Source: Hymenochaete sp. R1 (Eukaryota; Basidiomycota; Agaricomycetes; Hymenochaetales; Hymenochaetaceae). From it: a DNA stretch of 64,000 nt. Numbering within the stretch: the stretch's first letter is position 1; every line of letters starts with the position of its first letter. The translations under genes were made by a program, and so were the position numbers. Below the pieces are notes generated by a model that worked only from the letters and a program-made list of their open reading frames with translations, searched no databases and was not told the DNA's origin. The stretch is taken from assembly GCA_019400425.1 (NCBI GenBank), contig JAFREE010000098.1, positions 27,472 to 91,471 on the forward strand, in the 5' to 3' direction. Below, piece after piece: positions 34,203 to 45,167 of the stretch.

Positions 34203-35353
34203 ATGGTCTCATCTTCACCTCAAGACCAGCGAGCCTCCGCCCTCCTAGCCCACATCATCTCCCAGACCCAGTCGAATATAGACTTCTTGGTCTCGCAGAA
34301 CTACCTCCGCGCTTCCGATGCCGCAACCATCCTCTCGAAACTCTCCGCCATCGACTCGGAGGGAAATGCATCCGAGGGAGATTGGACTCGGGCGGGGAGT
34401 AGGAGTCCTATTGGGAACGTGGCGGAACGGACAGCTCAGATGTCTTTGCGGGATCGTGCTAGGGAGAGGGAGGAAGAGGAGGCGCCGAAGGCTGTTATGC
34501 CGTTGAGGAGGATCGTACCTCCTCCACCTGCCCCGCCTACTCAGCAGCTTCCCCAGGCGAGGGCGTTATGGGATTACAACGAGAGCGGATCCGTAAGCAC
34601 CTATCCCATTATCATTCCTCCACTCCGAGCTGACCCAAACCTATTTCGAATAAATCGCCTTCAATGAATATATGGATACAGGACCCAAATGATCTTTCAT
34701 TCCGTTCAGGCGACATCATCGAAATCATGTCCGAGACGAACCCAGACTGGTGGACAGGCAGGATAAACGGCAAACAAGGCCTCTTCCCATCCAACTACGT
34801 CGAGAAACTCCCCTCACACGCATCCGCACAAGGCTCATTCTCCCGAACTCCATCCACATCCTCCCCAGGCCGCTCGCCCATTCCCGTACCCGTCCCAGCA
34901 CCACACTTCCCCTCCCCAGGCCCGATGTCACACTCGAACTCGTACGGGCCCCCTGCGCCTACGTTTAGTCCGCCTGTACCGGCGTGGCAGCATCCTCCTT
35001 CGCCGTATGGAAGCCCAGGTGGGGAGAAGGCTCAGATGGGTATGACGTATGCGCCGCCTCCGGGTCCGCCTCAGCAGATGCAGCCGCCGCCGCAACAAGT
35101 GCAAGTACAGGAAGAGAAGAAGAAGAGCAAGTTCGGTGGGCTGGGGAAGACTGTAAGTGGTCGTTCCATATCCAGTTGTCAAAGAAGTAATGTTCGGTTT
35201 CTCTGCATAGATGGCTAATTCCGCCGCTGGTGGCGTCGGCTTCGGAGCTGGTACGAGCATCTTCTTTCTATTTCCCTTGTACTTGAATCTAAGTTCCACT
35301 TTTACTTGATAGGCGCTGCCGTCGGGAGTGGGATCATCAATTCTATCTTCTGA
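34203..35353 (+). CDS. SH3-domain protein, Lsb1/Pin3-like
   Basis: Likely actin-patch adaptor. Four exons: 34203-34592, 34682-35152, 35211-35250 and 35313-35353. The N-terminal helical region ([19 protein letters not shown]) is followed by a polyproline stretch ([14 protein letters not shown]), then a single SH3 domain: [12 protein letters not shown], split by an intron, then [37 protein letters not shown]. The C-terminus is Pro/Gln-rich ([15 protein letters not shown]), a basic [10 protein letters not shown], and a Gly-rich hydrophobic end ([13 protein letters not shown]). ALYDY-, WW- and PSNYV-type SH3 signatures are complete. Yeast Lsb1/Lsb2 bind Las17/WASP through this domain; that role is inferred. 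Confidence 0.85.
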
Positions 35354-35679
35354 GACAGACGTGGGCGTCGCATGGTACTCCGATCCCAGCTTAGATGTAG
35401 TTGTTTTGGTTGTTCGGGTTACGAAAGCCTATGAATGCCAGTGCGAAGTTGTAACGAAGAGTTGTTTATCTTGGTTGAGAACGTAATGGATTGCAATGAT
35501 ACGGACCGTGCTTTTGTCACGGTTCTAATTCGGATTAAACTAGCGATCTGGAGGTGCGGTCCTACTCCAGTCGTTAGGACGTTCAGGTCATCGATCAAGC
35601 AGCATACGTCCGATTTGGTTAATCCATACACCACTAGAAATACAATATACCCTTCCAAACTCTCAAGGAATTACCATCC

Positions 35680-38540
35680 CTACCCAATAGTCATCCCCTC
35701 CACCCCAACTTCAACCCCATCGTCCGGCACCCTTCCACCCTCCGGACTCCGATTTCTCCATGTCCTCCTCCCGGTTGTACCACCAGGCCCAGCAACAGCC
35801 TCGTTCGCCCGCCTATCCACCCGCTTTTTTGAGTGATACCGAACCGCCTCAGCTTCCTTGAGGAGGTCCGGGTGCCAAAGTGGTGGAGGGTTGAACTTGG
35901 TGGTCTCGGCGAGTTTGCCTGCGCCTGTGGTTGCGTTTGAGGAGGAAGAAGTGAGGAGGGAGGACTCGAATGACATTTCAAGTGAGAGATTGAGGAGTTC
36001 GACGACGTGAGGGTTGATAGGGTCAACGGCCAGGGACTGCAAAAGCAAAGGCAAAGAAGTATTGTTAAGTTCCGAGACCGATGACGATTCCAGTGATAAA
36101 AGAACCTCACCTCATGGAACCTCGTAACTGCATCGTCCACCTTACCCAGCATCAGCAACATCTTTCCCACAAACGCAAGCGCCGAATTGTGCCTCGGCTC
36201 GATCTCGAGCACCTTCTTGTACGTCTCGATCGCCTCTTCGTACCGCTCAAGCCTGCCAAGCGCGGTCCCGAGGTTGACGTAGGAGGTCGCCCACGTCGAT
36301 GCTGATGCTTGCGTGATGGATGAAAGGTCAAGTGCTCGTTGGAAGAGGGTTACAGCTTTTTCGGAGCTTTAGGGGGAAACGACGCGTTATGATGAGTTAT
36401 CTTTACAGAAAAGAATTTGTGAATGAAGGCATACTTTCCGCGATTGAATGCCATGACACCGCGTTCATTCAATAAGAGAGGGTCACTGTCGCACATCATA
36501 TCCGCCGCGTCGAGAGCTTCGTCCGCCATATCGAAGTTGGATAACATGATATGCTCCATGCCGACAAATAGCAGTGGCATATGCGAGCTTGTAAAATCCC
36601 GTCAATTACTCCATGTAAATAATATGAAGCATGAGTATACTCACCCAGTGAACAGCCGTGTACAAGTAGAGTATGCAGTCACCGCATGATCGTGCTCGCC
36701 CTCCAACGCGAACGTATGCGCAAATGCAACCCACGCCGGGGCGAACCTCGGATCCATCAAACTCGTCTTACTGAAGTACGTCCGCGCTTCTCCCCACTTC
36801 TTACTCGTCAAATACCACACCCCAACCGCGTACCAGCTCATTGCGCTCTCCGGCTCCTTGTCCACAAGCTCGTGTGCAAGGATGAAGAGCTTGGCATGCA
36901 GGTTCGGGAGATGATACATGCACGCCACGTGCAACGGCATCGTGTGCGCGTGAACGGCGACGAGAGAGAGAATGCGTTGTGTGAATGCGAAACAGTCAGC
37001 CCATTTGAACTGGGCGTAAGCGGCGTCGGCGAAGCTATAGAGAACGTCGACGTTGTCGGAAAGGGCATAGTCGTCGACGAGCTTTTGGCGCACGAGCGCG
37101 TGCTCGGCGGCGTGTTTGTACTTTCGAAGGCGGGACGTATAGATAAGTTGGACAAACTCGGCGTCTTCGTGTATCTGTTGCTTGTAAGGGAGGCTTTGGA
37201 CAAATTCCCATTCTAATGGATCACTCTTAGTTGACTCAGACGTTTGAAGTCAGAGGAAGAAATTACCTTCGTCAGCGGTCATCATTTCACCGCTGATCAA
37301 TTGGTCGAAAGCTTCGAAGCATTTTACATCCAGGACCATTGCTTCCATGAAACATTCTTTTGCGGACTCTGCACGATTAAGCTTTAATTTGAGCATGCCT
37401 CGCAAACAGCACATGGAAGCTTCAATCTGCGCGTTTTCTCATTTAACAACGATACCAAGCAATAAGTCATCGATACTCACTTTAATACCACCATCGACGT
37501 TTGACAGGCGTGAACCTGGTCCGTTCGTCCCACGGAACGGGTTCGCTTCACCGAGCATCTCCGTTGCCTCCGCCCACTTTCCTTGTCGAATTTGGCACTG
37601 CGCAGCAAGGTACCTGCACGCAACACTTAGATCTACAAGCGTGTACGTCCCATCTTCCTTGTTTGGTAGAGCGGCCTCGTTAAGGTCACCGGGAAGACGA
37701 AAGGGAGGAGGAGCAGCGTCTAATCCTGAAGTGAAAGGGATCGGTACAGGGGCTTTATGAGGAACGGCTACGCCCGTTTCATGAACCTTGACCCCGTGAG
37801 GATTATCGTTTTTAGCGTTGGAGTGAAGCGGGAGGAGAAAGTCATGACTGGGACCGCTGTTCATTATTGGTGATTCCTTGTCATCGTCGTTGAAGGGTCT
37901 GGTAAGTAACCGTTCCGCTCGAGAGTATTGGTGCATATGAAAGTAAATCTGTGCCAGCCAGAAGGCATCATTTTTGTCGTCTATCAACGTGATGAATGGG
38001 AAAGTTGGAAAAGATACAGCGTAGATAGTACTCACTCGTCCAGCTAAATATTTTGTCTCCCCAGAACGCAGCCGTTTCGTAAAGATGGTGCCAAATGGCA
38101 TCGTGCCTCCAAACTCGCATTCTCTCCACGATAGTCGCTCCAGGGCCACCAACCACGCCGGGCCCGACTCTTCCAATCTCATAGCTCTCCTCAACATCCG
38201 TTTCCAAAAACACGTCAGCGGTAGTGTCTTGAGCAAGTGGGTGTCCGCTTCCGCCTCCGCCCCCGGCAGGCTCCTTCCCCTTCTTTGCTCTCCGAGGAGA
38301 GGACCGCAAAGGAGAAGCTGTCAGCAGAGACTTGCTTGGGTCCATCCCGAACGTAAAGGAAGGCTCGGAGTTAGCGTTATTTGCGTAGGATTGGGCGAGG
38401 TGGGATGGGTCGAAGGAGAAAGACGAGCTGAAAGAGCCTCGTGGTTTTGAGTTTAAGTCGGCATTGGCTCCCGAGCCGGACGGAGTCGGCAGTGATGGTA
38501 TCGGTGGTACGTAGTAGGATGGTCGGGGAGGCGTCGCCAT
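35680..38540 (-). CDS. CDC16: Anaphase-promoting complex subunit APC6/Cdc16
   Basis: TPR scaffold of the APC/C ubiquitin ligase that drives mitotic exit. Multi-exon, from ATG 38540 ([16 protein letters not shown]) to the stop at 35680. After a disordered Ser-rich N-terminus and a [12 protein letters not shown] basic patch come the TPRs: [86 protein letters not shown]-type [84 protein letters not shown] and [20 protein letters not shown]. The order and the [10 protein letters not shown] block fit Cdc16. Divergent from PON2 with 184 bases between starts. Confidence 0.9.
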
Positions 38541-38724
38541 TGCGCACGATGACGAGCAGAGAAGCGACAGGCGGCGAAGGCGATGGTGGTAATGGTCAAA
38601 GGCGGAAGATGTCAAGTCTGAAGACGCGCGACGCGTTGACCGACTTCGACAGACGCGTCTTCATCTTCGTCATCGACAACGACGAACACGACGACAGCGC
38701 CAACGACGACAACGAGTGATCAAT
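38541..38724. promoter_or_regulatory. Divergent promoter CDC16/PON2 with two ACGCGT boxes
   Basis: ACGCGT at 38631-38636 and 38653-38658. The first lies in aagacgcgcgacgcgttga, which matches the PON1 promoter apart from one fewer CG-CG unit. MCB/MBF control is inferred from yeast knowledge. Confidence 0.5.
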
Positions 38725-40122
38725 ATGAAGCTCTATGTCGTCTTCTCTGCACTTCTGGTAAGAAATTATCACTTAGAATTCATGTAGCTGACAACGAGTC
38801 TGCAGACCCTGCTTGCATATCGTGTCTCGCACGTCTATAACGCATTCAGGCAGCCTCCTCTCCCTAAAACATACTATTCACCGCTGTCTACGCCTCAGAC
38901 ATCCTCGAGCAGTTGCCACACTCTTACTTCGCCCTCGAAAAATCTAGGATCTTGCGAAGATGCAACGTTTTGGGATTTCAAGAGTGCCGATGGGACCCTC
39001 ACTGACCGTAAAGCCATCATCTCTTGCGACACTAACCGGAAAAACTGGAACACGGTGATGGGCCCGCTGAAGGATCCTAACCCAAAGGTCGCATCCCTGT
39101 TCTTGGTCAACTATGATGCAAATTCCGAGTCATTGGTGGAATTGGTGCTGGAAGGATATCCCAAGACGAAGGATTTCCATCCATTGGGCGTGTCGGTTTG
39201 GCCATCCACCGACGGCTCTCCTTCGAATATGTTCGTCGTTAACCACGGGCGCGAACGAACGACTATCGAACAATTTGTGCTTTTCCCGTCGAAAGAGTTG
39301 AGCGACGTGAAGGCGAAGTATAAACGCACCATCACTTCGCGCTATTTCGTCTCGCCCAACGCCCTCGCCCTCACGTCCCCGACCTCTTTCTTCGTCTCAA
39401 ACGACCATCTCCTTACACGCAGACTCCCCTCTTTCCTTGGAAAGTTCCTTCCTCTTTTCGAGACATTCTCGGGCATTCCCCTCGCCTTCGTCGCACACGT
39501 CTCCATCCTTAATGACGATGCTCAGAGCAAAGATGATGTCAGCACACCCGCGCCCGCTGTGATCCGGCATACCATCCCCAAGCTCGGTATTGCCTTCGCC
39601 AATGGAGTCGCCCTCTCTAAGGACGGAAAAACACTCGCCGTCGCCTCCTCCGGATATATGTGCCTTCACCTCTTTGCGCGTTCGCGGGACCCCGTCACTG
39701 GCCTCGAGACCCTTAAGCGTAAAGACGCGGTCTCACTACCGATGGCAGCAGATAATGTCCATACAGATGATTCGGGCGCCTTCGTTGTCGCAGGCCATCC
39801 GTACTTCCCCGGTCTCATCGCACAAGCGGCGAATGAGACGGGGGCGCTGGCTCCTAGTTGGGTCACTGCTGTCTTTCCTCGAAGCGTTCCGGGTGGTGAA
39901 GATCCGGACAAGAACGTGCCGTATCCCGCTTCTGCGCGTATCGGAATCCCGGGAAAGGAAAAAGCCTATGAAGTAAAGACTTTATACCAGGGTGATGGTA
40001 CCGTCTTTGGCGGAAGCACAACTGGTATAACAGATTCTGTCTCTCCAAATATGAAGGGTAAAGGGGAGATACTGTTTGTGACAGGTTTGTATCAAGAAGG
40101 ACTACTCGTGTGTCGTGCGTAG
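38725..40122 (+). CDS. Paraoxonase/arylesterase-like protein 2
   Basis: Close paralogue of PON1. Exon 1 is 38725-38757 (33 bases, MKLYVVFSALL) and exon 2 is 38806-40122; 449 residues, same exon sizes as PON1. The signal anchor is followed by the propeller: LGSCEDATFWDFKS, DFHPLGVSVWPSTDG, FVVNHGRE, FFVSNDHLLTRR, FANGVALSKDGK and AADNVHTDDSGAF, so the PON calcium ligands and His residues are all present. Most differences from PON1 are conservative and none breaks the frame; both copies look functional. Downstream in the same orientation is family member D, mirroring PON1 and pseudogene C. Confidence 0.88.
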
Positions 40123-40659
40123 AGTATATAAAACCGCTTTGATTCGACTCTGACACTTCTGACTGGCAAATATTTTCCCTCACACCTTCTCCGCTACGTA
40201 AATTCGTATTGTGCATTGAACACATTTGTTTTGAGCTTGCTATGTACCATCTGTATCACCTTTCCTCTTGTATTAAAATGAGTCTCCTCCTCTCCGCCAT
40301 CTCCGTTCTACCTCGAATTCAACTTCGAAATTGCGAAATCATATTAACTGTACGTGTACATTGCTCTCCTCAGTACAGTATTGTACACAATATAAACTCC
40401 TAGGTAAGATGTTTCGTGGCCCGATTTTCCTTTGCGTTGTTGGAACAGTGAAACAAACAGCAATTTAGTGTCCTTTGCTTTGCTTTGCGAGGTTCGACTA
40501 GGTGCCTTGGATTTCCACTATTCCTAAAGGCAGAAAAACGAAGAGACCAAGAGTTTTTCTACGGTCGATTTGCAGAAACAAAGCATTCAAAATCCTCGCG
40601 CCTTGTCTTAATCCCTCGTTCTTCCTAAGTTTCACTCGTTTTCAGCAAGATCCTTCTTG
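40123..40659. other. Spacer between PON2 and member D
   Basis: 537 bases, no gene. Contains tcgaattcaacttcga near 40313-40328, shared with the PON1-C spacer. Confidence 0.55.
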
Positions 40660-41625
40660 ATGGCCTCTCACAACAATTCCCAGCACGCACCGGGGCCCAC
40701 TTCGGTGCCACTGACGGAACATATGACTCCTGAGATACGGGGTCGAATGTACGCCATTGTGAACGGGAACAGAGGTTATCTAAAAGACGTCCTGGATGAC
40801 ACCTCCGCTATCAATTTGAAGTCAGTGGAGTGGAACTTGATCGTGAAAATACAGAGGCCTGAAGAATTGAGTAGGGAGTTCCATCCGATTAGAGAAGAGC
40901 TGAGAAACGCTGGAGCAACAGAGGCAGAATGTAGTACCGTTGATGTTTACAAGCACGATTATGGTCTCGAGCTCGCTATCGCTCTTCTCCGGCGGATCCT
41001 CCAGTATACACAGCAGGAATGCGCCTACAAAAATTCCAAGGGAACTGAACTAGATAGGAACAAGTCAAGAATGGCAAGAGCCGTTGTCAGACAGCTTTTT
41101 GAGAACGGCCGGGGAAGCATAAGGGCTATCTTGGCGATCAAGATAGAAACCTCTAGCTGGCCTTCCAAGTACGGATGGAAAGGCAATGAAGCGGAAAAAA
41201 AGGCGTTCTTCGAAAAAATGCTAGATCCCAGCAATGACCCAGCATCAGATCTTGCAGCTTTTGACGAGCTGGTCAATTCCCAGTTGCCGGAACGACTTCG
41301 ACCGTCATTGACGGCGCCCATCGAGTTCCGCAAAGATATTACCGACGCGGCGCTGAGCTACTTGAGGGGCAAATGGGATACGCTGGCTGATTTGGAGACG
41401 CTTTTCAATGCGACAGATCTCTTTAAACATGTCAGCATTGAGGGGACGAAGCGCACCCACGTTCCAAAAGACCCGCCTCCCGCGCTAGACTCTGGAGAGG
41501 GGCCAGGAATAGAAGGAAGCCGGACAACGCAACCCAAGCGCAAGAGGAGCATCGGTCAAGAGTTCGATGAAACGGTACGCCCTGTGCAGTCTTTCTGTAT
41601 AACTTCATTAATTGATGATCAGTGA
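40660..41625 (+). CDS. Family member D: intronless paralogue
   Basis: 321 residues from ATG 40660, intronless. Family blocks: SVEWNLIVKIQRPEEL, KHDYGLELAIALLRRI with TQQECAYK, ENGRGSIRAILAIKIE, SKYGWKGNEAEKK, LPERLRPSLTAP, WDTLADLETLFNATDLFKHV. It deviates from the others at HEHGL (HDYGL) and GWAS (SWPS). The tail QPKRKRSIG is a likely nuclear localisation signal. Function unknown. It is the intact counterpart of pseudogene C in the inverted PON block. Confidence 0.85.
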   Translation: MASHNNSQHAPGPTSVPLTEHMTPEIRGRMYAIVNGNRGYLKDVLDDTSAINLKSVEWNLIVKIQRPEELSREFHPIREELRNAGATEAECSTVDVYKHDYGLELAIALLRRILQYTQQECAYKNSKGTELDRNKSRMARAVVRQLFENGRGSIRAILAIKIETSSWPSKYGWKGNEAEKKAFFEKMLDPSNDPASDLAAFDELVNSQLPERLRPSLTAPIEFRKDITDAALSYLRGKWDTLADLETLFNATDLFKHVSIEGTKRTHVPKDPPPALDSGEGPGIEGSRTTQPKRKRSIGQEFDETVRPVQSFCITSLIDDQ

Positions 41626-42169
41626 TCAAGGCACAGAAACAAAAGAAGTAGTCGTTTATAAGGGGTCATAGTCGCTTTGTTACTTTCTGTTCGCAATGGA
41701 AACTATCTTACAATCTTTTCCTAATGGGAAATCGCCCGAATGAACAGGAGAAATCCAGTGGTTGTCAGTCCGCGTATGTGGAACGATCGTGAGTGGCAAA
41801 ATACAAGTGATGAATGATTTTACCTGAGAGAAAGTCCGAGTTGATAAACCTGTAGAGTGTCAGTATTATCTAAGCATAACTTACATAACCACTGCCGCAC
41901 GCAAACCTCATCGATAAGTTCATATTCTTGCTATCCTTCTTCTTCCACGTCTTTTCTCTTATACCATTAGTCTCCACAAGTAACGACAGCATTTTTAACG
42001 AATATAACGGGATACAAAATAAATGTATGAATCCTACTGCCACATTGTGAGTCGTTCCAAGATAGCCCACGCAGGACATTCATCCAACTCGACTCAAAAC
42101 ACATACTACACAAGGCATCATGATATACATTATTCTGTTCAGTAAATTCCTCAAAACAACCTCGTTTCA
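41626..42169. other. Intergenic
   Basis: No gene; short open frames only. Confidence 0.5.
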
Positions 42170-42973
42170 TCACTTGAAACTCTTGTAGACTTGTAGGATC
42201 ACTCTCTCGACCCTGGTTTTTGTCTCTTGGATCCTCTGCCTCCACGCCGTCGACGTGGCAACACCCCACTCCTTACTCTCCATAGCTCCCAAGTTATCGT
42301 ACTCGTGTATCGCCAGATAATTCGGAGGCTCTTCGTACCTTTCTACCATGTCAACTTGCACGCCATTTGCTTTAGCATCTACCAACTCGAAGCGCCTCGA
42401 CCGCAACCAACCGGGCACCTTCGCAAGCAGCGGGATGTGTTCCACGTCATACCACTTGTGAAAATCTTCTTCGGCTTCTTTATCGCCCTCGGGCAAGGCG
42501 AACGACACCATAACGACCAGCATTCCTTCCTGTAGTATGCAGCCCAACTTATCGAACTCGGGGTTGACGGTGCGTGGTGCGCTCTCGATGGAAGTGTAGA
42601 TGCGCCGATCGAGGAGTCCGATACGAGAGAGGACGTCCTTCTCGCGAGGGCTGCGAGTTTGGGCAAGGGTCAAATAGTCTTCCGCCTCGAATGATTCGAG
42701 GGAGGCAACATCGTACGTTGCCGCCCAAAGTGGCATCGCTTTTACACCAGTCTTCCCAATGGCATTATCGCGGCTCGAAGGAGTGGTATCGAACGAGATG
42801 ACTTTGTAACGGGTGGCGGAGTGGAAGGAAGGAAGAACCGTACGAAGTGGAATGTGCTCGTCTTCATACCAGTCATGAAACTCCTTCTCAGAAAGCTGGG
42901 GCCCCACGGAGGAAAAGACGAGGAGGAGGGCTTTGGCTTCAGTCCCATGGCTTTCTGGTGTAGACCCAGACAT
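42170..42973 (-). CDS. WY-EHIP double-barrel protein 1
   Basis: Intronless, 267 residues. Two halves each carry the motif of the dimeric alpha/beta-barrel (EthD-like) fold: FHDWYEDEHIPLR near residue 32 and FHKWYDVEHIPLL near residue 168, each preceded by a beta strand (ALLLVFSSVG; MLVVMVSFALPEG). Other blocks: SFHSATRYK, PGWLRSRRFEL. An EthD-like monooxygenase or small-ligand-binding role is inferred from fold only; substrate unknown. Paralogue at 52973-53860. No targeting sequence here. Confidence 0.75.
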   Translation of the reverse strand: MSGSTPESHGTEAKALLLVFSSVGPQLSEKEFHDWYEDEHIPLRTVLPSFHSATRYKVISFDTTPSSRDNAIGKTGVKAMPLWAATYDVASLESFEAEDYLTLAQTRSPREKDVLSRIGLLDRRIYTSIESAPRTVNPEFDKLGCILQEGMLVVMVSFALPEGDKEAEEDFHKWYDVEHIPLLAKVPGWLRSRRFELVDAKANGVQVDMVERYEEPPNYLAIHEYDNLGAMESKEWGVATSTAWRQRIQETKTRVERVILQVYKSFK

Positions 42974-43350
42974 GGCTCAGTTTTGGGTAGAATTCCTATC
43001 ACAGAGGATCTTGTGCTCGTACGGTATGGGACGAAGATACGGTCGACGGTAGTGCATAATACTCTCATGGAGGAGACGCCTACTCCCACGTTTATATCAG
43101 GCCTCACCAAAGGGCCCAAACGATGCAATTCATATCTTGGTTTTCTTACAAGTCGCCTTCGACGTTAATATACGCACAACTGGCTCTCATTTTCTCACCA
43201 ATTTTAAGGTTCGTGTGACCTTTCTTCAGATTCAAGTATAGACCTTGCGCAATTGTTAATGGTCTTTACCAATTTCAGGTCACCGTGAAGTCTGTAAAGG
43301 TGTGGGATGAATTGGAGCGATATACTTCAAATCGGACCAGCTGCACTTAT
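42974..43350. other. Spacer between WY-EHIP protein 1 and member E
   Basis: 377 bases; its right part (43290-43340) resembles the 3' flank of member F near 45088-45145 (aggtgtgggatg...ccagctgca). Confidence 0.5.
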
Positions 43351-44280
43351 CTACCCCGAATCCTTCGGATCTTCACCCCTCTGCTTCTTCCTCGAAGCTT
43401 TCTCAACAGCAGCATTGGAAGATTCCTCACCAGCATCAGTCTTTCGCTTTCGGCTGCCAGTGGGATTGTTCCTTCCATATGCCGTTAGCTCTGCCTTGCG
43501 CTTCATCCCATCCACCGTGACGAATGCAAAAAGTGCCGTGTCCGTGTTGAACTTTTCCTCCAAATCCTTCAACCTTTTCCACTCGGCTCTCTGGTCTTTC
43601 GAGACGCTTAGAAGATCAGGTATGACGTCCATCGAAAACTGGTTCTTGGTCGGAAGGTTGGGCACGATGATGGCGCGGAGCTCGCTGAAGGCTATCATGG
43701 GGCTCTCCTCTGTTTTCACTTGTAGAAGCCCCTCCACGAGCTCCTTCCTTGCACTCTCGTCACCGTCCCATTCGTGATTGGAGGCCCAACCTGATATTTC
43801 CAGTTTGAGTCCCAACACAGCTCTCAGATCGGTCCGTGCCTCCAGAAACAGCTGCGCGATATGATTTCTCTCCTTAGTCCTCGTCTTTTCCCTTTTAGAC
43901 TTGTCTTTCGTCGCAACCAAGCTGTACTGCAGATACTGATCCAAAAGTACTCTGGCAACATGCAGCCCATGTTCGTGTTTATGAAGTTTCACAGCGTTGA
44001 TACGGGACTTGTCCTCTCTAATCTCGTTCATCATCGACAGGTAAGGTTCGAAAGTTTCGGATAAATCTTTTCTTTTCCTCTTGATCCTCTGCCACGGTTG
44101 GGTGCCGAACTCCCCCGTAGGACCTTGCTGAACTATCTCGTCCAGTATTTCACGATCTTCCTTAAGACTGGCATCTACTTCGTCGTAAATAGCGAGTATA
44201 TGGCGATGATACTCTGTCGTGGCCGTGGGCCTTAACGCTTGGGAAGAGCGGCGGTCTGCCTGATTAGGATTGTCGGACAT
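43351..44280 (-). CDS. Family member E: intronless paralogue
   Basis: 309 residues, intronless, start ATG 44280 (MSDNPNQAD). Blocks: EIVQQGPTGEFGTQPWQRIKRK, KHEHGLHVARVLLDQYLQYSL, ERNHIAQLFLEARTDL, GLKLEISGWASNHEWDGDE, a MDVIPDLLSVSKDQRAEWKRL segment and FVTVDGMKRKAEL. The tail SRKRKTDAG and SRKKQRGED are NLS-like. Very similar to F 1.85 kb away, with shared flanks; a recent tandem duplication. Function unknown. Confidence 0.87.
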   Translation of the reverse strand: MSDNPNQADRRSSQALRPTATTEYHRHILAIYDEVDASLKEDREILDEIVQQGPTGEFGTQPWQRIKRKRKDLSETFEPYLSMMNEIREDKSRINAVKLHKHEHGLHVARVLLDQYLQYSLVATKDKSKREKTRTKERNHIAQLFLEARTDLRAVLGLKLEISGWASNHEWDGDESARKELVEGLLQVKTEESPMIAFSELRAIIVPNLPTKNQFSMDVIPDLLSVSKDQRAEWKRLKDLEEKFNTDTALFAFVTVDGMKRKAELTAYGRNNPTGSRKRKTDAGEESSNAAVEKASRKKQRGEDPKDSG

Positions 44281-45167
44281 CTTGGAGAATCAGGACGCGT
44301 GGCTGCCTAGACTCTCAAAGAGAGAGGTAGAGGCTGTAGGAAGCGGGAGAATGAAGGGCGCTCGTAACGAAGGAGGAAAGGAGGAAGTGGGGTGGAATGG
44401 GGAAGTGGTTTGCACTTTTACTTCTGTCAAGACTGAAAGCAAAGTCAGGTACGCACTTTTCTGGGCTCTACGTGTGCAAATTCAGCATATAATATCACTT
44501 ACGTGCTCTTGCAGAGTCAAGTGGATATTTTGCTTTCCCTGAGGTAGATCAGAAGCAAAGAGTTTGCTTCTTCAGTATGACTGCTTATTAATTGAATGAC
44601 CTCCATTGTAGAACACTCACCTTATACCTGGAGGGAGAAATCGGAACTCGAATTGATTTCAACTTGAAATCCACAATTCGGTCAGCGCAGACGTTGCAAA
44701 AATAAACGAGAGTACGCGCAAAATGTAGAGAAGCTCGTACGCACACTGAAGAGAAGTAGCTTACGATGTCGAACTGTAGGTGAGATTCTACGTCATCCAT
44801 CCCCGTCATTCACAACACCATCCAAAACAATAACTCTATCTCTATTTCTTACCCCGCAAGGAGTTTTTTTTTCACATTCTCGACAGCCTGAGCGGCCGAA
44901 ACTGTAAAGAAAATTAGAAGACTCGGAAAATCGGGGTTACCGACTCTCAGATTCAAATTTGGACTCTCGGGAAGTGGTGACTTGTGGTTGTGGCTCTTAT
45001 GATGTGAATTGATCATTTGGGAATTTGAGGAAAAAGATATGGATATGATTGTTGTTAATAAACGTATCTGAATTACGATCAAGCTTGCATAGAGGTGTGG
45101 GATGGGATGGAAGCGAAGTGAGATTATGTAATCCAGCCAGCTGCAAATCTCTAACTAACGTCGACTC
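44281..45167. other. E upstream region with duplicated actcgg-rich segment
   Basis: Contains at about 44895-44985 a segment (aactgtaaagaaaa...actcggaaaatcgggg...actctcag) resembling 46765-46850 upstream of F, at an offset (about 1.86 kb) close to the spacing of the two starts. No gene; likely a duplicated promoter region. Confidence 0.5.
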
